Part shown: positions 38,680 to 45,839 of the stretch, one piece after another
Layout: the number at the start of each line of letters is the position of its first letter
Numbering within the stretch: the stretch's first letter is position 1
Assembly: GCA_036269075.1 (NCBI GenBank)
Contig: DATASX010000112.1
Span: 1-45,839 of the forward strand
Direction of reading: 5' to 3'
DNA from: Sporichthyaceae bacterium
GTDB lineage: Bacteria > Actinomycetota > Actinomycetes > Sporichthyales > Sporichthyaceae
DNA length: 45,839 nucleotides
Made by a program: the position numbers and the translations under genes
The notes under the pieces: generated by a model
Database searches by the model: none
What the model was told of the DNA's origin: nothing
What the model saw: the letters and a program-made list of their open reading frames with translations, nothing else

Positions 38680-40890
38680 CTACGGCGACCGGCGCTGATG
38701 CGGACCGAAGTCGCCGAGCGGCCCGCCGCCCCCGAACAACCCGCCCCCGCCGCCGCCGATGGGGCCGCCGGGCTGCGAGCCGCCCGGGGTGGTCACCTGA
38801 CCGTTCGGCATCCGGAACTCCACGGCCTTCCAGGACTTGAACCCGGCGTGCTGCATGCCGAGCAGGGCGTAGCGCTCCGGCTCCTGCGGGTTGGGCGGGG
38901 CGCCCGGCGCCGCCGGGTTCGCCGAGGCGGCCGTGGCGCTCTGCGAGCTCAGCTTGATCAGGCAGAACCGGTCGCCGTGCTGGATCCCGTCGTTCGGCGG
39001 CCACGTCTGCCCGTACTCGGTCAGGGCCTCCTTGGGCCAGCTGGTGTCGGCCGGCGACGGGCCGTAACAGGTCAGGGACTCGAACGCGGCGGTGTCTCGG
39101 TTGGCCGCGATCATCGCGTTCAGGATGTCCGCCGAGGCCACCAACTGCAGGGCCTTCTTGCCGGTGTTCGCGGTCCGGGCGAAGTCCATCAGCTGCCCGG
39201 CCGGGATCGTCTCGTTGTAGGACTGGAGCGTGCCGGCCTTCAGCCCGGCGGTCTGGTCCCAGGTGAACGTCGCGTAGGCGTCGACGGTCGGGCAGCAGGC
39301 CGAGTCGGTCGGGCGGGTGGTCCGCCACCGGATCTCGCCCTGCTCGCCGGCGACCTTGACCGAGTAGATGTCGTTGCGCGGCTGCTTGGTGATCTGGTCC
39401 AGCGCGATCACGCCGAGCGCGGTGCCCTGGCTGTCGTAGGCCGCGACGATCTGCTGCACCACGTTGCTCGAGTCGCTGCACTGCAGCACCACGACTGTGT
39501 CCGGGACGCTGTCGTGGGTGATGTCGCCGTAGGCGATGTAGTCGCCAGTCCGGTTCGGGTCCAGGGAGGCGGCCAGCGCGACATAGCCCTGAGTCGGGTC
39601 GACGTTCGGCAGCTTCCCGTTCACCAGGTTGCCCGCCGGGTGGCCGCAAAGCTCGGGTACCGGCAGCGACTGCACCTCGCTGGACAGCAGCGGCTGCCGG
39701 TTGCGGATCTCCTTGGTGACGATCTGGGTCAACGAGTCGGCGAACTCCGAGACCCTGGGCAGGTCGGCGGAGTAGCACGGCTGGTCGGTGGAGGCCCACG
39801 GCCCGGCGGCCGCCGCGTTCGCGTTGGTCAGCGCCAGGCCGACGCTCTGCGAGCCGGTGCCGAACGCCGTGGTGGCGAACGAGCACCCGGCCCGGAGCTG
39901 GGTGTGCGCTCCGGCGGTGGTCGAGGCCGCGGAGGCGACCAGGTCGCCCATCGGGATCGCGTCGGTTCGGAACGGCCGGGCGTTGAACCAGCCCAGCGCC
40001 GGCGCCTTGACCGTGACGTCACCGGCGAATGAGTCGACGTTCACACCGGCCGGGTAGGGCTGCAGGCTCTGTTGCTGCTGCGAGGTCGCCTGGTAGCCGT
40101 CGCCGCCGCCGAGTCCGAGCGCCTGCGCCTGCGCCGGCAGGAACCCGCAGGGCGAACGGGGGTCCAGCGGTGTCGGCGCCAGCCCGGCGCAGGCGCCGAT
40201 CAGCAGTCGGAGCATGGTCCGGGGCTCGGAGGCGGTGATGCCGACTCCGGTGTTCAGCAGGTCGGCGATCTGCGAACCCTGCTGCGGGGAGCCGTAGCCG
40301 ATGACGTCGCTCACCTTGTCGCCGCGGTCGTGCCCGGCGACGTTGCCCGCCACCGCCCAGCGGGCGGCCACGCCGCCGAGGCCGTGGGTCACCAGCATGG
40401 CCTTCTGGCCGAGGTCGGCGGTGAGGCAGTCGATGGCGTCGCCGAGCGCCGGGCCGATACCCGGGTCATCGACCCATTTGCCGGCGCTCTTGCGGTAGTC
40501 GAACGTGTAGACGGCCGCGCCGGGGATCTGCTGCAGGGTCCCGATCAGCGATGCGCGCGAGGCGGCCGGCGGGTTGCCCGTGCTGCTCATGTCCAGCGGC
40601 GCGGAGAAGTCGCCGGTCCGGGAGTCGTCATGGGTGGCCAGGCCGGTCCAGTCCGGGACCATGATGATCGGCACGTAGACACCGCGGCGGTCCGGCTGCG
40701 GGGTGATCGCCGAGCCGTTGTCGCCGGGGTCGCTGGCCAGCACCGGCGCCAGTTGCACCTGCCCGCAGTTCGACGCGGACGGGGGGCCGGCGGTGGGCAC
40801 GGCGGCCGCGGCCGGTCGGGCCAGTGCCGCAGCGGGGGCCAGCAGGCTCAGGGCGGCGATCGTGACGGCGGCGAACCGGGTACGGCTCAC
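38680..40890 (-). CDS. Secreted alpha/beta-hydrolase-like protein lacking the nucleophile
   Basis: The 736-residue protein has a Sec signal (1-30) and an alpha/beta-hydrolase/lipase-like domain at about 60-330 (VPIIMVPDWTG, GAAVYTFDYRKSAGKWV, AMLVTHGLGGVAARWAV). The nucleophile elbow should read G-H-S-x-G-G but here is T-H-G170-L-G-G, so the catalytic Ser is replaced by Gly and hydrolysis is unlikely. The domain resembles PGAP1/LCAT-like lipases. The rest is a beta-rich region with several Cys and a Gly-rich tail. The start is GTG 40890, overlapping the lipoprotein stop (GTGA). It probably binds lipid or peptidoglycan rather than cleaving it (inference). Confidence 0.8.
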   Translation of the reverse strand: MSRTRFAAVTIAALSLLAPAAALARPAAAAVPTAGPPSASNCGQVQLAPVLASDPGDNGSAITPQPDRRGVYVPIIMVPDWTGLATHDDSRTGDFSAPLDMSSTGNPPAASRASLIGTLQQIPGAAVYTFDYRKSAGKWVDDPGIGPALGDAIDCLTADLGQKAMLVTHGLGGVAARWAVAGNVAGHDRGDKVSDVIGYGSPQQGSQIADLLNTGVGITASEPRTMLRLLIGACAGLAPTPLDPRSPCGFLPAQAQALGLGGGDGYQATSQQQQSLQPYPAGVNVDSFAGDVTVKAPALGWFNARPFRTDAIPMGDLVASAASTTAGAHTQLRAGCSFATTAFGTGSQSVGLALTNANAAAAGPWASTDQPCYSADLPRVSEFADSLTQIVTKEIRNRQPLLSSEVQSLPVPELCGHPAGNLVNGKLPNVDPTQGYVALAASLDPNRTGDYIAYGDITHDSVPDTVVVLQCSDSSNVVQQIVAAYDSQGTALGVIALDQITKQPRNDIYSVKVAGEQGEIRWRTTRPTDSACCPTVDAYATFTWDQTAGLKAGTLQSYNETIPAGQLMDFARTANTGKKALQLVASADILNAMIAANRDTAAFESLTCYGPSPADTSWPKEALTEYGQTWPPNDGIQHGDRFCLIKLSSQSATAASANPAAPGAPPNPQEPERYALLGMQHAGFKSWKAVEFRMPNGQVTTPGGSQPGGPIGGGGGGLFGGGGPLGDFGPHQRRSP

Positions 40891-41447
40891 TGGGTCGATC
40901 CGAGGTCGGCGCTGGGACTGGGGCTCGGGACGGCCTTCTTGTGCTTCTTGGCCTTCGGCGTGGGGGGCGGGTTCTCGGCCGGCGCCTGCGCAGGCGGCGC
41001 GACCGGCGCGGTGCCGGTGGCGGCGGGCGGGGCGCCTGGGTTCATCGGCATCGTCCCGACGACCTTCCAGCCGCTCGGCTCCTTGATCATCACGGCGCTG
41101 AAGACCGCCGGCGGGGTGCCGGGCGCGGTCATCGTGACCGTGATCGTGCCGCCGTCGAGCCCGTCCGGGTGCCAGGTGGCCTCGTCGGCGGACAGCGTCG
41201 CACCGGTGGGCAGCGCGGTGGCCAACTGCGGGGTCACTGCCGAGCGCACGTCGGTCGCCACGTAGTCGGCAGGCTTGTCCGGCAGCGCGGCCAGGGCCTG
41301 GGCCACCGCGTGGGCATCGGCAGCGGTCGGCGGGAGCGCCTTCGTGGACGGCGTCGGGTGCGCAGAGCCGGAGCCGCAGCCCGCGACACTGCTCAGAACC
41401 GCGACGGCGGCCGCGACGGCCAACCACTGCGGGTTGCGTAGACGCAT
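40887..41447 (-). CDS. Lipoprotein coupled to the hydrolase-like protein
   Basis: The 186-residue protein has lipobox VAGC (21-24) and a small folded region (about 40-140: DAHAVAQALAALPDKPADYVATDVRSAVTPQL, TMTAPGTPPAVFSAVMIKEPSGWKVVGTM) that resembles a cystatin/NTF2-like cone fold. A Pro/Ala/Lys tail follows. The TGA overlaps the GTG start of the secreted hydrolase-like gene, so the two proteins are made together. It probably anchors or assists its partner at the membrane surface (inference). A start at ATG 41447 is supported by signal peptide position. Confidence 0.8.
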   Translation of the reverse strand: MRLRNPQWLAVAAAVAVLSSVAGCGSGSAHPTPSTKALPPTAADAHAVAQALAALPDKPADYVATDVRSAVTPQLATALPTGATLSADEATWHPDGLDGGTITVTMTAPGTPPAVFSAVMIKEPSGWKVVGTMPMNPGAPPAATGTAPVAPPAQAPAENPPPTPKAKKHKKAVPSPSPSADLGSTQ

Positions 41448-41621
41448 GGACCTGCTTCCGACCGGCTCACGTGGGACGCCCCATTCTGGCGGGTCCGATC
41501 CGGGCCGGTCGTACCGATGTCGGGATTTGCACCGCAATGGATGCCTTGCTGTGATGAATGTCCCGGCCGTTCGCGAGGGTCCCTCGCGTACCGGTGCCGG
41601 CGACGGGAGGGGGTCGGAAGC

Positions 41622-42038
41622 TTGTCCGGAGGTCGTTGCGCCGCGCTGGTCGCGCTGACCGCGGCACTGCTTTGCACAGGCCCGGCCGCGGCCCGGGCCG
41701 GCGAGTTGCCACCGCCCGGCAAGAGCGTGCTCACGTTGACCGTCCAGGACTCCGGCCGGTCGTACATCATCCGCCGAGGCACGTTGGTCGTCGTGAACCT
41801 GCCGTCGTCGGGCGGCCCGTCCTGGGACGCGCCCGAAAGCGACGCCCCGGAGGTGCTGACACCGACCGCGCACGTCGGCGGCTACCCGGCACCGGGTCCG
41901 GTCTCCGCGCAGTTCCGTGCCGCGACAGGCGGTACGGCGCACCTGAGCGCGACCACCGACGCCCCGTGCCTTCATTCGAAGCCGCACTGCATGATCGCTC
42001 AGCGCCGGTTCCGGGTGCGGATCCTGGTGGGGGAGTAG
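41622..42038 (+). CDS. Small secreted beta-rich protein, chagasin-like pattern
   Basis: The 138-residue product starts at TTG 41622, behind GGAGGGGG. It has a signal peptide to about residue 25. The mature chain is beta-rich: SVLTLTVQDSGRSYIIRRGTLVVVNLPSSGGPSW, then AQFRAATGGTAHLSATTDAPC and CMIAQRRFRVRILV. The order of a G-x-x-V/I turn, an N-L-P-S loop with W, a hydrophobic strand with A-x-x-x-G and the closing F-R-V-R resembles chagasin/I42 protease inhibitors, but the key NPTTG motif is not present, so the match is weak. Two Cys may form a disulfide. It might inhibit or bind a protease (inference). Confidence 0.65.
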   Translation: MSGGRCAALVALTAALLCTGPAAARAGELPPPGKSVLTLTVQDSGRSYIIRRGTLVVVNLPSSGGPSWDAPESDAPEVLTPTAHVGGYPAPGPVSAQFRAATGGTAHLSATTDAPCLHSKPHCMIAQRRFRVRILVGE

Positions 42039-42053
42039 TCGTTTGCTCTAGAC

Positions 42054-42069
42054 GTTAGCGATGGCTAAC
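42054..42069. promoter_or_regulatory. GTTAGC inverted repeat upstream of membrane protein gene
   Basis: GTTAGC-GATG-GCTAAC is a perfect 6-4-6 inverted repeat, 47 bases upstream of ATG 42117. It looks like a TetR-type operator; no regulator lies next to it. It shares the GTTAG/CTAAC core with the CGNR region but has a different spacing. Confidence 0.45.
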
Positions 42070-42116
42070 TCCTACGTTGCTGCCCTTCGAAGAATCGCAT
42101 TGGAAGGGCCACCCAC

Positions 42117-42941
42117 ATGGTCGTCACGCCGCCCGGCGTCACCGCCCACCACCTGAACCACGCCGGCCAGAACGTGCTGACGATCGCCAGTTGGGTGATC
42201 ACCGCCGCGGTGTTCGGCCTGTCGATCTGGATGAGCCGACGGGCCAAGCACCCCATCTACGCCTGCATGATCGTGGCCGCCGGGGTCGGGGCACTCGCCG
42301 AGCCGCTGTACGACGTGATGTTCAACCTGTATTTCTACTCCGGCCGCGGGATGCAGAAGACGTACACGATCTTCAACATCCCGCAGCCGGTGTGGGCCTA
42401 CAGCGGCTACGTGATCCTCTACGGCCTGCCGGCGATCTTCATCGTCAAGGAGATCCACGACGGCAGGATGACCCCGAACCGGCTCTGGATGTGGTTCGGC
42501 ATCGAGATCCTCGAGTCCTGCGTGTTCGAGATCGCGGGCATCAACATGGGCACCTACACCTACTGGGGCCCGCACGTGTTCCGGCTCTGGCACTACCCCA
42601 TCGTGATCGCGGTGCTGGAGGGCGTGCAGACCGTCACGTTCGCGGTGGTGTGCGCGAACCTGCTGCACCGGGCCAGGGACAAGTGGTCGGCGCTGGGGAC
42701 GGTCGCGATCTTCCCGATCACGATGCTCGGCGGGAACTTCGGTGCCGGCGCGGCGGTCATCATCGCGATCAACGCGCAGGACACCTCGCCGAACTGGGTG
42801 CGGTTCGGGACTCTGGTCAGCATCGGGATGGCGTGCGCGGTCGTCCGCCTGGTGATCGGGCTGATCCCGCCGCCGGGCCGGGTCGCGGACGCTCCGCAGA
42901 CCGCGCCGACGGGCCGAGCGCTGGCGGGCGCTCCCGCCTGA
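42117..42941 (+). CDS. Seven-helix membrane protein (possibly AveC-like)
   Basis: The 274-residue protein has about seven membrane segments. A conserved-looking region is EPLYDVMFNLYFYSGRGMQKTYTIFNIPQPVWAYSGYVILYG, with many Tyr, Asn and Trp. The layout of D-x-x-x-N and P-x-W near helix 3 recalls AveC-family spirocyclase-like proteins, but I cannot confirm it. Another landmark is GINMGTYTYWGPHVFRLWHYPI. ATG 42117 has no strong Shine-Dalgarno nearby. The inverted repeat GTTAGC-GATG-GCTAAC upstream suggests specific repression. Confidence 0.75.
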   Translation: MVVTPPGVTAHHLNHAGQNVLTIASWVITAAVFGLSIWMSRRAKHPIYACMIVAAGVGALAEPLYDVMFNLYFYSGRGMQKTYTIFNIPQPVWAYSGYVILYGLPAIFIVKEIHDGRMTPNRLWMWFGIEILESCVFEIAGINMGTYTYWGPHVFRLWHYPIVIAVLEGVQTVTFAVVCANLLHRARDKWSALGTVAIFPITMLGGNFGAGAAVIIAINAQDTSPNWVRFGTLVSIGMACAVVRLVIGLIPPPGRVADAPQTAPTGRALAGAPA

Positions 42942-42968
42942 TCCGGCGGCCGGGCCCCCCGAGACCGC

Positions 42969-43820
42969 CTACTGCGCGGCGGCGACCAGCTGGTTCGCCA
43001 CGGCCAGCGCCTGTGCGATCGGGATCGCGTAGGCCGCGGTCGCCGGCTTGCTCAGCGACGAGAACTGGCCCGAGGTGTCCATGCCGACCACTTGGCCGGC
43101 GCTGTTCACCAGCGGCCCGCCCGAGTAGCCCGGAACGATCGGCGTGGTCGTCTTCAGCATCCCGGTCAGGCTCTCCGGCGACTTGCCCTCCTCGTTGGTC
43201 GCGGTGACCGACGCGCCCAGAACGGTCACCGAACCCAACGCCCACTTCGGCGCGCCACCGGTCCCGTTCGCGTTGCCCACCGCGACCACGGCCGAACCGA
43301 CGCTCAGCGCGCTCGTCGCCAGGCTCGCGACCGGCAGGCCGGAGGCGTCGACCAACGCAAGCACCGCGATGTCGTCGGCCGGGTCGGTCCCGACGACCTT
43401 GGCCGTGTAGGTCTTCCCGGTTGCGATGTCGGTCGCCGTGATCCGGTCGAAGCCGGCGACGACGTGGTTGTTGGTCAGCACCTCACCGGTAGCGGTGAGC
43501 ACGATCCCGGTGCCCGCCGCCCCGGTCGTCGAGTTGCTGGCATCCACGTCCACGATCGCCGAGGACACCCGGTTCGCGGCCGACTCGGCCAACTTCTTCG
43601 CCGCCTTCGCGCTGAGCGACGGGGCTGACGGGGCCGTCGGGGTGGCCGCGGTCCGGGTCGCGGTCGAGGCCGACTTGGCGGTACTCGCCGTGTGGGTCGT
43701 GCCGGTCGCGGTCGCCGCGTGCGCGACCCCTACCGTGCCGCCCGGCGTCGCGACGAGCAGCACCGCGGCGACACCTGTCGCGGTCAGCGCGGACGCGAGC
43801 GGCAGCCACTTCTTCGACAT
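42969..43820 (-). CDS. HtrA-like trypsin-family serine protease (no PDZ)
   Basis: The 283-residue protein has a signal or anchor (1-35), a Thr/Ala/Ser linker, and an S1C-type protease domain. The catalytic residues appear as H119 in LTNNHVV, D150 in DPADDIAVL and S233 in GYSGGPLV. This is a complete trypsin-like triad. No PDZ domain follows the protease, so it is shorter than DegP/HtrA and resembles small actinobacterial S1C proteases. It probably degrades or processes envelope proteins. ATG 43820 is preceded by GGAAG. The stop lies 28 bases from the convergent membrane-protein gene. Confidence 0.88.
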   Translation of the reverse strand: MSKKWLPLASALTATGVAAVLLVATPGGTVGVAHAATATGTTHTASTAKSASTATRTAATPTAPSAPSLSAKAAKKLAESAANRVSSAIVDVDASNSTTGAAGTGIVLTATGEVLTNNHVVAGFDRITATDIATGKTYTAKVVGTDPADDIAVLALVDASGLPVASLATSALSVGSAVVAVGNANGTGGAPKWALGSVTVLGASVTATNEEGKSPESLTGMLKTTTPIVPGYSGGPLVNSAGQVVGMDTSGQFSSLSKPATAAYAIPIAQALAVANQLVAAAQ

Positions 43821-44094
43821 CTTCCGGCCCCCCAGCCGACCGCTCCTTCGAGACCCCCCCGGGGAAGCGGCTTGGTCAGATATTTGGGCCTGCGCCTGCG
43901 CAATCCCTGAGTGCTGCCTTTTTGGTTTCTGTGAACGCTTGCGGCGAGTCGTGGCGCGCGAAAAGGCCCGCCGGACGGGGTCCGACGGGCCTTCCTCAGC
44001 ATGCGGCGCTACTCGTGTTCCTCGCGGCGCCTGGGGCGCCGCTCGGATCAATCACATGGAGTCGCGATCCTCGCCGGCAAGTGTCGGGTGGGGG
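43821..44094. other. Intergenic region with bidirectional terminator
   Basis: No gene is visible in this gap. AAAA-GGCCCGCCGGAC-GGG-GTCCGACGGGCC-TTCC (43961-43994) is a strong hairpin with one mismatch, flanked by A's and T's. It probably terminates the minus-strand operon of sigma factor and partner ending at 44095. The remainder likely holds the promoter of the protease gene. Confidence 0.6.
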
Positions 44095-44856
44095 CTACTC
44101 GAACTTCTCTGTCGCGGGGTCGAACTTGCTTTGTCTTCCGCCGGAGGTCTGGATGGTCAGGGCACCGTTGGACTCGCTGAGGATCTTGGCTGTATCGCCC
44201 TCGGCTCCTGGCGCCTGCTGGTAGGTGTGGCTGGTGGGCGTGCCGGTCCCGGGGCTCTTGTAGACGTACACGTACAGGCCGGGCTGGCCCTTTGTGGGGT
44301 CCTGCTCCCCTCGCATGATCTCCCCGGCGTATACCGCCACCCAGTTGCCGCCGACCGGGCCCTGCCACTCGTTCTGGACGAGGAAATTCGAGGCCGAGAA
44401 CGGACCCTCCTGTGTGTCCAGGATGCCAGTGGGCGGTGTCTGGGTTGGGCCGTTCTGGGCATTGGCCGCCTGCGCGATGGCCGCGGCTGCTGCGGGGTTC
44501 TTCGGAGCCGGGTTCGCCTCGCCTGCGGCCTGCCGGGCAGCGTAGGCCTGCTGGATGGCCTGCTTGTCGGCGGGAGGGTTGGGCCCGCCCGGGATCGGGC
44601 TGCCGGATCCGCCACCGACCGCTGCATGGGCTGCGGCCGACCCCCCGATGGCCAGGACGAGCGTCAGGCCGCCGATGCGGGCCCGTTTCATACCTGGACG
44701 ACGCCCGGGAGCGGTGGGGTTCGCGTCGCCGGTTTGCAGGTCGCCGGTCAGGATGCGGTGCAGGTCGGCACTGGCGCGGGCGTCGAGGGTGGATTCGGCA
44801 GTGTGTGGGACGGGATTCATCTCGCGGAGATCCCGCATCGCGTCGCGCTCAGGCAT
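44095..44856 (-). CDS. Membrane-anchored partner of the ECF sigma factor
   Basis: The 253-residue protein has a cytoplasmic N-terminus of about 55 residues, one membrane segment (about 60-78: IGGLTLVLAIGGSAAAHAA) and an extracellular Ala/Gln/Pro-rich linker with a beta-like C-terminal domain (GNWVAVYAGEIMRGEQDP, GLYVYVYKSPG). Its ATG overlaps the sigma factor stop as ATGCCTGA. By position it could be an anti-sigma factor, but I see no ZAS motif (H-x3-C-x2-C). It may be a different regulator or a sigma-dependent product. GAAGGAAG precedes the ATG. Confidence 0.75.
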   Translation of the reverse strand: MPERDAMRDLREMNPVPHTAESTLDARASADLHRILTGDLQTGDANPTAPGRRPGMKRARIGGLTLVLAIGGSAAAHAAVGGGSGSPIPGGPNPPADKQAIQQAYAARQAAGEANPAPKNPAAAAAIAQAANAQNGPTQTPPTGILDTQEGPFSASNFLVQNEWQGPVGGNWVAVYAGEIMRGEQDPTKGQPGLYVYVYKSPGTGTPTSHTYQQAPGAEGDTAKILSESNGALTIQTSGGRQSKFDPATEKFE

Positions 44857-45448
44857 TGCGGCTTCCTTCGAAGGTCGGTCCCGGCCACGCGGTCGGGGTT
44901 GTGCCGGCAGTTGGCTTCGAGTCCGCGGAGGTGGGCTGGTCGCGGCTGCGTAGGGCGCGTTGCAGTCTGCGGCGGGCGTGGTGCAGTCGCACTCCTGCCG
45001 CGGTCGTGCTGCAACCGACGGCTGTTGCCAATGCCCGCCCGTCGAGTTCCTCCCAGGCGTGCAGTCGCAGGATCTGCTGGTCGGCATCGCTCAACGTCGC
45101 CAATGCGTCGAGCGTTTCGGCCAGGCGGGCCTCGGCGTTCAGGCCGTCATGATCACCGGCCGGCGGCGGGTCGATCTCGGCCCGCAGCTTCACGTGCAAG
45201 TCTTGCTGCCGGTACACGCGCCTTCGGTCGTTGGCGGTGACCAGTCCGGCCGTGCGGTACAGCCACGGCAGGATCTCGTCGAAGGCCAGTTCCTCCCGGC
45301 GGCGCCATGCGACGGCGAAGGTCTCGGCGGTCACGTCACGCGCCAGGTTGTGATCCACCCGGCGGCTCGCGTAGCGGAGCACTGCCGCGTAGTGCGCTTC
45401 GTAGGCGGCTGTGAAGGCTGCCTCGAGTGGATCCCCCATCGGTTTCAT
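44849..45448 (-). CDS. ECF sigma factor (SigE/SigJ-like)
   Basis: The 199-residue protein has sigma region 2 (FTAAYEAHYAAVLRYASRRVDHNLARDVTAETFAVAWRRREEL) and region 4 (LAETLDALATLSDADQQILRLHAWEELDGRALATAVGCSTTAAGVRLHHARRRLQRAL). These are the usual core-binding/-10 and -35 recognition helices of an extracytoplasmic-function sigma-70 factor. The C-terminal tail is Pro/Thr-rich. ATG 45448 follows AGAGGGC; ATG 45439 is an alternative. The next gene overlaps its stop, so the partner is translationally coupled. The target regulon cannot be read, though the partner gene is the first candidate. Confidence 0.92.
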   Translation of the reverse strand: MKPMGDPLEAAFTAAYEAHYAAVLRYASRRVDHNLARDVTAETFAVAWRRREELAFDEILPWLYRTAGLVTANDRRRVYRQQDLHVKLRAEIDPPPAGDHDGLNAEARLAETLDALATLSDADQQILRLHAWEELDGRALATAVGCSTTAAGVRLHHARRRLQRALRSRDQPTSADSKPTAGTTPTAWPGPTFEGSRNA

Positions 45449-45839
45449 GCCCTCTTTATGTCGCGCCGAAGCCAGTTCTTACACCCCGGTCGGCGATTCA
45501 TCGACAACAGACCGGGTCCGCCGTCGCCGTTCGGATTCAGTGTTGGCCGGATGTCCGGTATCGGACCTCCCCCAATCGGACGATTTTCGCGAACGAACGT
45601 CCGGGATTTGGTTGATCCACCAGTCGGACATGGCCGCGGGCGGGCATAGGCGGGTCCCTGGGCGCAATTGGCTCGCAGCGCCTGACCGAACATCTGGCGG
45701 ACATTCTTCTAAACGATCACCTCAAACCCCGGCAAGAAGCTCGGCCACGCAGCGAGGAGGAAGTTTTCCGGTCATCAAAATGATGAGGTGATCTAGTCCA
45801 TTCGTTCGAAGCTCAACGACGGACGGACCGCCCGAACGG
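45449..45839. other. Unannotated window end, inverted repeat near 45715-45793
   Basis: No convincing gene is seen in these 391 bases. GATCACCTCA (45715-45724) and TGAGGTGATC (45784-45793) are perfect 10-base arms, with CATCA-AAA-TGATG (45773-45785) near the right arm. A GAGGAGGA at 45754-45761 precedes a short out-of-context ATG. The promoter of the ECF sigma gene should lie close to 45449. The last 50 bases may belong to another unit beyond the window. Confidence 0.4.

Noticed and set aside
36905-39886. A minus-strand open frame of 993 codons
   Set aside because: It is antisense to the polytopic membrane protein and frame-shifted against the hydrolase gene. The composition is that of GC-rich shadow reading.

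Overview
The window is GC-rich chromosomal DNA of an actinobacterium. Supporting signs are strong GC bias at third codon positions, frequent GTG and TTG starts, a WhiA-related protein, an AfsA-type hotdog protein, a mycosin-like protease, a CGNR regulator and many lipoproteins. The genus cannot be read from the sequence; a Sporichthya- or Frankia-like lineage is only a guess. There is no rRNA, transposase, integrase, CRISPR array or phage module. Two tRNA genes are present, Arg(ACG) and Ser(GCT).

Region 1 (1-7430): a small secreted polar protein; a minus-strand operon of a ParB-like protein, a Kef-type antiporter and a DUF2461 protein; two coupled PPIase lipoproteins (cyclophilin, then FKBP); a membrane protein; two tandem paralogous secreted proteins; a mini zinc ribbon.

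Region 2 (7429-15200): two paralogous secreted NodB-like deacetylases enclose a block with an orphan histidine kinase, a DsbD-gamma-like and a DsbD-alpha-like lipoprotein, an EamA transporter and a frameshifted AbiEi-like/endonuclease gene. Three copies of a dispersed repeat, each a palindrome centred on ATCGAT joined to CTCTCATAC units, lie only at the edges of this block and of the endonuclease gene. One palindrome supplies the stop codon of the second deacetylase.

Region 3 (15196-23794): a sulfotransferase, a GT2 glycosyltransferase, a coiled-coil membrane protein and a DsbA-fold protein, then the most interesting locus. An MFS exporter, a HAD-IB phosphatase and a WhiA N-terminal-domain-only protein form one translationally coupled operon. 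It is divergent from a TetR regulator, which is followed by an AfsA-type hotdog protein and a DUF2165 protein. Four CCAAC-N6-GTTGG sites lie at the three promoters of this locus. I propose that it makes, exports and senses a butyrolactone- or butenolide-like signal, with the WhiA-like protein as a possible link to development.

Region 4 (23997-29410): a ThiS-like protein; a CGNR regulator between an FMN split-barrel protein and a VOC protein, with GTTAG half-sites at all three promoters; a two-domain DUF427 protein; a mycosin-like protease without ESX genes; the two tRNAs.

Region 5 (29579-45839): a PAS protein with degenerate kinase and receiver domains, an acyl-CoA synthetase, alanine aminotransferase, a flavodoxin-like protein, a large membrane protein, a secreted alpha/beta-hydrolase-like protein without its nucleophile that is coupled to a lipoprotein, an HtrA-like protease, and an ECF sigma factor coupled to a membrane-anchored partner.
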